From Haloechinothrix_A salitolerans (GTDB lineage Bacteria > Actinomycetota > Actinomycetes > Mycobacteriales > Pseudonocardiaceae), in the NCBI RefSeq assembly GCF_039544105.1, contig NZ_BAABLA010000112.1: 64,000 nt of DNA; one strand, written 5' to 3'. This document shows positions 34,869-41,814 of this stretch, piece after piece. The first letter of the stretch is position 1; the number at the start of each line of letters is the position of its first letter. The translations under genes and the position numbers were made by a program. Under the pieces are notes generated by a model. The model was not told the origin of the DNA and did not search any database. It saw nothing but the letters and a program-made list of their open reading frames with translations.

Positions 34869-36443
34869 GTGAACGACGACCGAAGAGTCAGACAGACAAC
34901 AACGGCCAACACCGACCGGGCGACGCGCCGCGACGGAACCGCGACCCCGCCGATCGGCGTGGCCAGCGACTTTCGCATCGACCGGGACCGGGTCGCGGTC
35001 TCGCCGTTCTTCGCTCGATTGGGTGGAGTCACTCAGGTGGTCAGCGGTACCGATGCGGGCGTGCTGCACAACCGGCTGACCCATAGCCTCAAGGTCGCGC
35101 AGGTCGCGCGCGCCGTCGCGGAGCGCATCAACGCGTCGGCCGAGTACGGCGCGCTCGCCGAGAAGCTGGGCGGCTGCGACCCCGAGGTCGCCGAAGCCGC
35201 GGCACTCGGCCACGACCTGGGCCACCCGCCGTTCGGCCACCTCGGTGAGCAAGTGCTGGACTACATCGCCCGCGACCGGTTTGGCCTGGCAGACGGTTTC
35301 GAGGGCAATGCGCAGAGCTTCCGCATCCTCACTACCACGGACGTGCGCGGGCCCTCCGGCGTCGGGCTCGATCTGACCGCCGCCGTGCGGGCGGCCGTGC
35401 TCAAGTACCCGTGGGCGCGCTCGCGCTACCCGCGGCCGCACCCGTCCACCATGGATGTTCCGCCGCGTGGCGCCGCCGAGTCTGCTGAGGCACCCGGGTG
35501 GGGGTCAAGCAAGTTCTCCGCGTACGTCACCGAACTGGACGACCTCGACCAGGCGCGGGCTCCCTTCGCGGACGCGATCGAGCCGTGGCAGCAGACGATC
35601 GAGGCGTCGGTCATGGACACCGCGGACGACATCGCCTACGCCATCCACGACCTGCAGGACTTTCACCGGATTGGCGTGCTGCAGCACGCGTCGGTGTCGC
35701 CGGAGCTGAGTGTGTGGCTGACGGCGTCCCGCGAGCTGGCGCACCTGGACGACGCCACGCTGGCCACGCACTCACGGCGCCCTGGCTATTCCCTGGAGCA
35801 GCTACGGCGGCGGATGCATGCCAAGGATGCGGCGATGGTCGATGACGATGCCTTCCGCGCGGCGGTCACCACGGTGCGCACCGAGCTGGTCGACGGGCTG
35901 CTCGCGCAGGTCTTCGACGGTTCGGTCGAGTCGGAGCAGGCGCTCGCGGACTTCTCGGCGCGATGGACGTCCCGGCTGGTCGACGGCGTCGCCGTCACCG
36001 ACTCGCCGTCCACCCGTTCCGGGCATGTGACGTTGCGCCCCCAGCAGTGGCATGAAGTGCAGGTCCTCAAATTCGTGCACCGCCGGTTCGTGCTGCTGCG
36101 ACCCGACCTGGCGCTGCACCAGCGCGGCCAGGCGTCGCTGATCACGAACCTGGTCGGCGAGCTGGATGCCTGGCTCAGCGACGCGCGGGAGTCGTCGCGC
36201 ATCCCGCGCAGGCTCCACGACCTGGTCGAACTGGCGCACGCGGAGTACGCCGCACTCGCCAAGGACCGTCCCGAACTGCTTGTCGCGCCGGACGGCACGG
36301 CGGCACCGGACGTGGCGTCGCTCGCCAAGGGGCGCGCGATCGTGGACTTCGTGGCATCGCTGACCGACAAGCAGGGAGCGACATTGCTGGACGCGCTCGC
36401 GGGCCGGGTCAGTGCGCCCTGGTCGGATTCGTTCGTGCTGTGA
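34869..36443 (+). CDS. dgt: Deoxyguanosinetriphosphate triphosphohydrolase-like HD enzyme
   Basis: dNTP triphosphohydrolase of 524 aa. HD-superfamily metal ligands: HNRLTHSLKVAQVARAVAERI, the HD pair in GHDLGHPPFGHLGE, and the late Asp in MDTADDIAYAIHDLQDF. DGFEGNAQSFRILT is the usual substrate-loop sequence. GTG 34869 is the chosen start; the longer open frame upstream is out of character. It overlaps the next gene by 4 bases. In many actinobacteria dgt stands before dnaG; here acVLRF1 follows instead. Confidence 0.92.
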   Translation: MNDDRRVRQTTTANTDRATRRDGTATPPIGVASDFRIDRDRVAVSPFFARLGGVTQVVSGTDAGVLHNRLTHSLKVAQVARAVAERINASAEYGALAEKLGGCDPEVAEAAALGHDLGHPPFGHLGEQVLDYIARDRFGLADGFEGNAQSFRILTTTDVRGPSGVGLDLTAAVRAAVLKYPWARSRYPRPHPSTMDVPPRGAAESAEAPGWGSSKFSAYVTELDDLDQARAPFADAIEPWQQTIEASVMDTADDIAYAIHDLQDFHRIGVLQHASVSPELSVWLTASRELAHLDDATLATHSRRPGYSLEQLRRRMHAKDAAMVDDDAFRAAVTTVRTELVDGLLAQVFDGSVESEQALADFSARWTSRLVDGVAVTDSPSTRSGHVTLRPQQWHEVQVLKFVHRRFVLLRPDLALHQRGQASLITNLVGELDAWLSDARESSRIPRRLHDLVELAHAEYAALAKDRPELLVAPDGTAAPDVASLAKGRAIVDFVASLTDKQGATLLDALAGRVSAPWSDSFVL

Positions 36444-37108
36444 GGGTTCGCGAGGTCGCGGGCGGCGGGCGTGCCGTCGAGGTGCCGCCGGAACGACTGG
36501 CGCGGTGGTTCGCCGGGTTCGAGCGGCGCAACGGCCCGGCCGAACGCACCGTGCTTGGCCCCACGGAGGTCGTGATTACGGCGGCCAATGGCACCACTGC
36601 CACGGCGGCGGTGCCGTTCCCGCCGCTGGACGTCTCCGGCGAGCGTGCTGGTCTCGACGTCGATGCCCTGGTCCGGCACGCACAGGTCGAGCGCCGGATC
36701 GGGCTGGTGCTGGTCCGGCTAGGGGCGCACAGCATCGGCATCGCCGAGGGGGAGCGGGTGGTCACGTCCCGCACGGATCGGCATCTGGTGCACGGCCGCA
36801 CGGCGAAGGGCGGCTGGTCGCAGCAACGGTTCGCCCGACGGCGCGGGAACCAGGCGCGGCAGGCAATCGACCGCGCCGCTCGCGACGTCTCCGACGTCCT
36901 TGGTCCCGAGGCGACGTCGTTGGACGTCGTCGTGTGCGGGGGCGACAAGGCGGCGTTGGACGACCTGCTCACTGACTCCCGGCTGCCGCGTGCGCTCACC
37001 GAGCGGGTGGTGCCGTGGGTGCTCGACGTCGCCGAACCCCGGAAGTTGGTGCTGGAGGACGCCGCGCGCCGAGCGCGTGCGGTGGAGATCGTCGTGCGTG
37101 ACGCCTAA
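36440..37108 (+). CDS. acVLRF1-type peptidyl-tRNA hydrolase
   Basis: Release-factor-fold protein of 222 aa of the actinobacterial VLRF1 family, related to Vms1/ANKZF1, which frees peptides from tRNA on stalled ribosomes. The catalytic loop is in TAKGGWSQQRFARRRGNQARQA, where a Gln replaces the GGQ glutamine context. The preceding strand is VVTSRTDRHLVHGRT. Overlap with dgt (GTGA) indicates co-translation. Confidence 0.85.
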   Translation: MRVREVAGGGRAVEVPPERLARWFAGFERRNGPAERTVLGPTEVVITAANGTTATAAVPFPPLDVSGERAGLDVDALVRHAQVERRIGLVLVRLGAHSIGIAEGERVVTSRTDRHLVHGRTAKGGWSQQRFARRRGNQARQAIDRAARDVSDVLGPEATSLDVVVCGGDKAALDDLLTDSRLPRALTERVVPWVLDVAEPRKLVLEDAARRARAVEIVVRDA

Positions 37109-37146
37109 CCGATGTCGGTCCAGCGACCGCGCACCCCGGGACGTCG

Positions 37147-37194
37147 AAGGTGAGTCATTCTGGTCGCGATCGCAACCGCAATGACTCACACCTC
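37147..37194. repeat. Palindromic repeat, copy 2
   Basis: Left arm AAGGTGAGTCATTCTGGTCG and right arm CGCAACCGCAATGACTCACA form an imperfect palindrome with the same GTGAGTCATT core as copies 1, 3 and 4. It lies between acVLRF1 and the antitoxin gene, ending 24 bases before the shortened antitoxin start. Confidence 0.75.
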
Positions 37195-37218
37195 ACCAGC
37201 ACACGGCGTGCGATGTAG

Positions 37219-37458
37219 GTGCCGATCGGTGTGCTGGCCAGGGTTAAGCGTGGTGACACCGTCGACGTGACCGAGCGAGGCACCGTTATCGCACGGTTGG
37301 TACCCGCGCAGCCCGCCCCGATGGCGGACCTCATCGCGTCAGGCGCCCTGCGACCGGCGACGGCGACTGGTCCGATCCCTCGTCCAACTGGTCCGATCCG
37401 CACCGAGAGCCAGGCGGGTGATCTGCTTCGCGAGATGCGTGACGACGAACGGTTCTGA
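37219..37458 (+). CDS. Phd/YefM-like antitoxin, probably N-terminally truncated
   Basis: 79 aa from GTG 37219. The sequence begins inside the usual fold: VLARVKRGDTVDVTERGTVIARLVPA corresponds to the second half of a Phd DNA-binding domain. The first ~12 residues expected for the family (strand and first helix start) are missing. The codon immediately upstream in frame is TAG, preceded by ATG. The C-terminal toxin-binding tail, GDLLREMRDDERF, is intact. So toxin neutralisation may survive while DNA binding is lost. The nearby palindromic repeat may mark the event. Confidence 0.65.
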   Translation: MPIGVLARVKRGDTVDVTERGTVIARLVPAQPAPMADLIASGALRPATATGPIPRPTGPIRTESQAGDLLREMRDDERF

Positions 37459-37871
37459 TGATCTACCTCGACACGGCCGCGCTGGTGAAGCTCGTTCGGC
37501 GCGAGCCGGAAAGTGACGCTCTTGCCGACTGGCTCGACGAAGCCACCGACACCTCCCTGGTGTCGTCCGCGTTGTGCGAAGTCGAGTTGCCGAGAGCGTT
37601 ACGGCGAACGGAGCCAGAGTTGCTTGCCGGGGTGCCCGCATTGCTGGCCCACATCGGTCGCTACGCGATTGATGACGTGGTCCGTTCGACAGCCGCGAGC
37701 TACACGGACCAGCACTTGCGCACAGTGGACGCGATCCATTTGGCCACCGCACATGGCGTCTTCGGACCCGCACGCATCACGGCATTCGTCACGTATGACC
37801 GCACGTTACTCGCGAGCGCCGCACGATGGGGTTTGAGTACAGCGAGCCCTGGTCAAGAGCCGTCGGAATGA
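37458..37871 (+). CDS. VapC-type PIN ribonuclease toxin
   Basis: Toxin of 137 aa with all four PIN acidic residues: Asp in IYLDTAALVKL, Glu in ALCEVELPRAL, Asp in TVDAIHLATA and Asp in FVTYDRTLL. The start codon overlaps the antitoxin stop by one base. The active site appears complete. Confidence 0.87.
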   Translation: MIYLDTAALVKLVRREPESDALADWLDEATDTSLVSSALCEVELPRALRRTEPELLAGVPALLAHIGRYAIDDVVRSTAASYTDQHLRTVDAIHLATAHGVFGPARITAFVTYDRTLLASAARWGLSTASPGQEPSE

Positions 37872-37922
37872 GCCACGTCACCGGGCCACAAATCACTCGA
37901 CACCGACCCGTACACTGGGTTC

Positions 37923-38039
37923 CGTGGTCGTTCGATTGGAATAGCTGACTAACGGCGTCCCGCACGCTCCCCGGAACCGGGTCCGAGCGCGGGACGCACG
38001 CATGTCCTGCCCTTTCACGACCACGTTCGGAGTTCTTAG
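37923..38039 (+). promoter_or_regulatory. Structured leader with short upstream ORF before the ABC-F gene
   Basis: A seven-codon frame, GTG 37924 to TAG 37944 (MVVRLE), precedes two nested hairpins: GCGTCCCGC (37955-37963) with GCGGGACGC (37989-37997), and CCCGG-AA-CCGGG inside it. CGTGGTCGT (37923-37931), covering the start of the short frame, can also pair with ACGACCACG (38017-38025), next to the ribosome site CGGAG of the ABC-F gene. This resembles the ribosome-mediated attenuators that control antibiotic-resistance ABC-F genes: a stalled ribosome on the short frame would change the folding downstream. Confidence 0.55.
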
Positions 38040-39668
38040 GTGATTTCCGCTTCCGGCCTTGAGCTGCGCGCCGGGTCCCGCATCCTGTTGTCCGACACCG
38101 CGCTGCGCGTCCAGCCCGGCGATCGGATCGGCCTCGTCGGCAGGAACGGCGCTGGCAAGACGACGACGTTGAAGGTGCTCGCCGGGGAGGGCGAACCCTA
38201 CGCGGGGGAGTTGCGCCGCAGTAGCGCGCTCGGCTACCTGCCGCAGGATCCGCGCGAGGGTGACCTGTCGGTGACCGCCAAGGACCGCGTTCTCTCGGCG
38301 CGCGGCCTCGATCAGATCGCCCGCGATATGGAGAAGGTGCAGCTCGCGATGGCCGAGCTGGCCGACGACGCGGAGCGGGATAAGGCGGTGCGCCGTTACG
38401 GCAAGCTGGAGGAGCGTTTCGCCTCGCTCGGCGGATACGCGGCAGAGAGCGAAGCCGCCCGGATCTGCACCAATCTGGGTCTTGAGGACCGCGTGCTCGG
38501 GCAGCCGCTGCGCACACTCTCCGGTGGGCAGCGCAGGCGCGTCGAGTTGTCGCGGATCCTGTTCGCCGCGTCCGAGGCCGGGGCGAGCGGCAAGTCCAAC
38601 CGCATCCTGCTGCTGGACGAGCCAACCAACCACCTCGACGCCGACTCGATCTCCTGGCTGCGCGGTTTCCTCAAGCAGCACGCGGGCGGCCTCGTTGTGA
38701 TCAGCCACGACGTCGAGTTGCTGGACGAGGTCGTCAACAAGGTCTGGTTCCTGGACGCGACGCGCGCCGAACTGGATGTCTACAACATGAACTGGCGACG
38801 CTACCAGGACGCGCGTGCCACCGACGAGAAGCGGCGCAGGCGCGAACGTGCGAACGCCGAGAAGAAGGCGTCGGCACTGCAAGCGCAGGCGGCGAAGCTC
38901 GGCGCGAAGGCGACCAAGGCGGTGGCGGCGAAGAACATGGCGCGCCGCGCGGACGAGATGTTGGCGAATCTGGACGAGACTCGTCAGGCGGACAAGGTAG
39001 CCAAGATCAGCTTCCCGGCGCCCGCGTCGTGCGGGAAGACGCCGCTGACGGCGTCCGGGCTGTCGAAGTCCTACGGTTCACTGGAGATCTTCACCGGCGT
39101 CGACCTGGCCATCGACCGGGGTTCGAAGGTGGTCGTGCTCGGTCTCAACGGCGCTGGCAAGACGACGTTGCTGCGGCTGCTCGGCGGCATGGAACAGCCG
39201 GACACCGGCGAGCGCGTGCTCGGCCACGGGCTTCGGCTGGGCTACTACGCGCAGGAGCACGAGACGCTGGACCACGATCGCTCGGTGTGGGAGAACATCC
39301 GCGGCCTCGCGCCCGACACCGGCGAGCAGGAGCTGCGCACGCTGCTTGGGACGTTCCTGTTCACCGGGGAACAGCTGGACCAACCGGCCGGGACACTCTC
39401 CGGTGGTGAGAAGACCCGGCTGGCGCTCGCGGGACTGGTCTCGAGCGCGGCCAACGTGCTGTTGCTGGACGAGCCGACCAACAACCTCGATCCGGCCAGC
39501 CGCGAGCAGGTGCTCGACGCGCTCCGCAGCTACACCGGCGCGGTCGTCCTCGTGACCCACGACCCGGGCGCGGTGGAAGCGCTGGAACCCGAGCGGGTGA
39601 TCTTGTTGCCGGATGGTACCGAGGATCACTGGTCGGACGAGTACCTGGAACTGGTCCAGCTCGCCTGA
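38040..39668 (+). CDS. ABC-F family ribosome-associated ATPase (Rv1473-like)
   Basis: Soluble twin-ATPase of 542 aa without membrane domain. Cassette 1: GRNGAGKT, LSGGQRRRVELS, ILLLDEPTNHLD. Cassette 2: GLNGAGKT, LSGGEKTRLALA, VLLLDEPTNNLD. Between them is a charged linker with Lys/Arg/Ala-rich helices (RRRERANAEKKASALQAQ), the segment that reaches the ribosomal peptidyl-transferase centre in this family. Closest in content and position to mycobacterial Rv1473, which I recall as a macrolide-related gene of the WhiB7 regulon. The N-terminus MISASGLELRAGSR comes from GTG 38040 with CGGAG upstream. Confidence 0.9.
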   Translation: MISASGLELRAGSRILLSDTALRVQPGDRIGLVGRNGAGKTTTLKVLAGEGEPYAGELRRSSALGYLPQDPREGDLSVTAKDRVLSARGLDQIARDMEKVQLAMAELADDAERDKAVRRYGKLEERFASLGGYAAESEAARICTNLGLEDRVLGQPLRTLSGGQRRRVELSRILFAASEAGASGKSNRILLLDEPTNHLDADSISWLRGFLKQHAGGLVVISHDVELLDEVVNKVWFLDATRAELDVYNMNWRRYQDARATDEKRRRRERANAEKKASALQAQAAKLGAKATKAVAAKNMARRADEMLANLDETRQADKVAKISFPAPASCGKTPLTASGLSKSYGSLEIFTGVDLAIDRGSKVVVLGLNGAGKTTLLRLLGGMEQPDTGERVLGHGLRLGYYAQEHETLDHDRSVWENIRGLAPDTGEQELRTLLGTFLFTGEQLDQPAGTLSGGEKTRLALAGLVSSAANVLLLDEPTNNLDPASREQVLDALRSYTGAVVLVTHDPGAVEALEPERVILLPDGTEDHWSDEYLELVQLA

Positions 39669-39920
39669 GTCGCGTGCCCTAGCTGTCCCGCGAATGGGGT
39701 ACCGCTGGCGTCAACGGGATGGAGATGTTCCGCGTCCCATCGTGGGGCCGATCGCATACCGGCAGGTAGCCGCCACTGAGCGCGTTCGAGATTAGGCCGT
39801 ACGTGGTGCGTTAGCCGCTATTTGCGTTCCCGTCTGGCGTTAAGCCGCGCAGTGTTCGATCATTGCGGCTAGAAGGGGCCTCTTCTGGCCCAGAACACTC
39901 CGGCGGGAGGCGTGACAACC
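39669..39920 (+). other. Intergenic region between the ABC-F gene and a small HTH gene
   Basis: No gene is supported here. There are weak inverted segments (TAGCCGC near 39812 and GCGGCTA near 39866) and a ribosome site GGGAGG at 39905-39910. The region presumably contains the promoter of the HTH gene; I could not pick out a convincing -35/-10 pair. Confidence 0.4.
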
Positions 39921-40130
39921 GTGGCTGATCTGAAGAAAGGCGCGCGCATCACCGGTAACACGCGCGAGAAGTTGGCGTCTGACCTGAAGAAGAAGTACGA
40001 GAAGGGTGCGAGCATCCGTGCCCTCGCCGAGTCGACAGGGCGGTCTTACGGTTTCGTGCACCGTGTGCTGTGCGAGTCCGGCGTACAGTTGCGCGGCCGT
40101 GGCGGGGCTACCACGCGAAAGAAAAAGTAG
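39921..40130 (+). CDS. Small helix-turn-helix protein, Rv1473A homologue
   Basis: 69 aa, very basic. VADLKKGARITGNTREKLASDLKKKYEKGASIRALAESTGRSYGFVHRVLCESG carries a helix-turn-helix, followed by the basic tail LRGRGGATTRKKK. GTG 39921 gives the family N-terminus and sits 10 bases after GGGAGG; GTG 39912 is too close to that site. In mycobacteria the same gene follows Rv1473, so the pair is conserved. Likely a nucleic-acid-binding regulator; its targets are unknown. Confidence 0.85.
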   Translation: MADLKKGARITGNTREKLASDLKKKYEKGASIRALAESTGRSYGFVHRVLCESGVQLRGRGGATTRKKK

Positions 40131-40136
40131 TCGCAC

Positions 40137-41444
40137 TTACCCGGCGCGTGGACGGGTGTGGTGCGGCGCCGTGGTCGGCTGCCCACGGAAGCACAGCCAC
40201 GCGCCGAGCAGCACCAACGGATAGACGAGGTAGCCCCACCTCGTTGCCGGTGTCAGCAGGGTGGCGGCACCGAGACCGACGGCGATTCGCAGGGCCGCGT
40301 CGGAGGCGATCATCGGAGGTCGCAGCACGAGCCATCCCGTGATCGCGACGGCCGCGACGCCGAGCAGCGTAAGCGCTAGCGCATGCCCCAGCGGTCCCGT
40401 GCTCGCGAGCAGATGTCCCGGCAGCGGGCTGGCGGCGGGTGAGGCGACCTCGGCCGCGCCCAACGGGAACCGGAGGACGTTCTCGACGAACGCCCGTGGT
40501 TCCGTTGCCAGGAACGGCACGGTCACGGCCGCGCCCGTGATGAACAGCGCGCCGGCGAACGCCGCTGTCACACGGGCACCGTACCGGACCACCAGCAGAA
40601 TGAGCAGCACCAGGATCGCTGGTGCCGCCGTGAGTTTCGCGCTCACCACGAGTGCCAGCGTCAGCCCGGACGTGATCGGGTTGCCGCGCGCCGCCAGCGC
40701 GATCGCCACCAGCAGCAGCCCGAGCACCGCGAGGTCGGGTCCGGCGGCGGCGAAGGTGAGCGCGGTCGCGGGGGAGACCAGGGCCAGCTGCGCTGCCCCG
40801 ATCGGCACCGACGGCCTGCCAAGCAGCCGCCACGCCAGCAGCGCGCCCGCCGCCGCGACCAGTGCGAACCCGATTCTGGAGTCGGTGAGCGCCAGCGCCG
40901 CGGCGTTGTCTGCGCCGAGTTCGGTCACCAGCGCTCTCGGCAGGCCGAACAGGGCCATCACCGGGCCGTACGGGGTGTAGTCGTCGACCACCGGTTGCCG
41001 GTCGAGCGCCGCGACGTCGAGATACGGGCTACCGTCACGCAACAGCAACAGCGCCGATCGCTCGATCACCCACACCTCGGGCTGCGCCCCCCACGCCGCG
41101 GGGTTGTCGCTCCAGTCGCCGCCCCCGAGCCGGCGAAGCACGAGGTGTGCCAGTGGCGCGAGGAGGCCGAGCACCGTCGCTAACGCCACCGAGACCCACC
41201 GCGAGTGGAACCACTGGCGGGGCACGGTGGCGCGGTGTGCGTACCCCACAAGGACGACGGCGTGGACGGTGGCGAGCCCGTAGCCAACCGCCGCGTAGCC
41301 GCCCCAGATACGGTGGGTCGCGAACTCCGAGGCGAGCGCGGTGATCACCGCGAACCCAGTGAAGCCCACGTAGACGGCGAGATCGAGCCAGCGCGCGCGA
41401 ACCGCGGCGTGGCGGTGCGCCTGCCGCTCTGCCGTGTCCGTCAC
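40137..41444 (-). CDS. GT87-like membrane glycosyltransferase
   Basis: About 435 aa with ten or more transmembrane helices. The first extracytoplasmic loop holds acidic residues near LLLRDGSPYLDVAALDRQPVVDDYTPYGPVMALFGLP, the GT-C/GT87 pattern (polyprenyl-phosphomannose users in actinobacteria). LPGHLLASTGPLG and PATRWGYLVYPL are other family-like segments. GTG 41444 is the start; its stop lies 7 bases from the stop of the convergent HTH gene. Donor and acceptor are not determinable from sequence. Confidence 0.8.
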   Translation of the reverse strand: MTDTAERQAHRHAAVRARWLDLAVYVGFTGFAVITALASEFATHRIWGGYAAVGYGLATVHAVVLVGYAHRATVPRQWFHSRWVSVALATVLGLLAPLAHLVLRRLGGGDWSDNPAAWGAQPEVWVIERSALLLLRDGSPYLDVAALDRQPVVDDYTPYGPVMALFGLPRALVTELGADNAAALALTDSRIGFALVAAAGALLAWRLLGRPSVPIGAAQLALVSPATALTFAAAGPDLAVLGLLLVAIALAARGNPITSGLTLALVVSAKLTAAPAILVLLILLVVRYGARVTAAFAGALFITGAAVTVPFLATEPRAFVENVLRFPLGAAEVASPAASPLPGHLLASTGPLGHALALTLLGVAAVAITGWLVLRPPMIASDAALRIAVGLGAATLLTPATRWGYLVYPLVLLGAWLCFRGQPTTAPHHTRPRAG

Positions 41445-41484
41445 GCCGCACCCCACTTTTGTCCGCTCGGCCCGCGCTCCGCAG

Positions 41485-41519
41485 CCTACTGCCGTGTCGG
41501 TGTGCGACACGGCAGTAGG
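41485..41519 (-). terminator. Perfect 15-bp hairpin
   Basis: CCTACTGCCGTGTCG (41485-41499) pairs with CGACACGGCAGTAGG (41505-41519) around the loop GTGTG. It lies only three bases beyond the stop of the small minus-strand frame ending at 41523 and about 40 bases upstream of the glycosyltransferase start. It therefore looks like a terminator for that small gene, insulating the glycosyltransferase. Confidence 0.7.
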
Positions 41520-41522
41520 TTG

Positions 41523-41741
41523 TCAGGTGCGGTGATCGCGGTTTCGGAGCGGGACCTTGTTCGTAAGGTCTCGCAACACATCCGGCGTGTACGAGAACGG
41601 TGCCCGCGCCGCCCGACGCAGTTGGACGTCGCGGTCTTCTCGGCGACGGTTGCGCTGCCTGTCGGTCCCGGCGTGCATGATGGAGGACGCCGTAGCGACG
41701 AGATCGGGAATGAACATCTGGATCTCGACGTTACGCTGCAC
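41523..41741 (-). CDS. Possible small protein of unknown function
   Basis: 72 aa from GTG 41741, or 64 aa from ATG 41717 (MFIPDLVATASSIMHAGTDR). It is rich in Arg and Asp; the C-terminal half reads LRRAARAPFSYTPDVLRDLTNKVPLRNRD. No family is recognised. Support comes from its position: it fills the gap before the ABC exporter gene and its stop is followed immediately by a perfect hairpin. No strong ribosome site is visible. Confidence 0.4.
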   Translation of the reverse strand: MQRNVEIQMFIPDLVATASSIMHAGTDRQRNRRREDRDVQLRRAARAPFSYTPDVLRDLTNKVPLRNRDHRT

Positions 41742-41814
41742 GGACGGCGCGCGATCTTGGAGTTAGGTCAAGGTTTGCCGCGCGGGCGATGGCGACGACG
41801 AGGAGCTGATCGGC

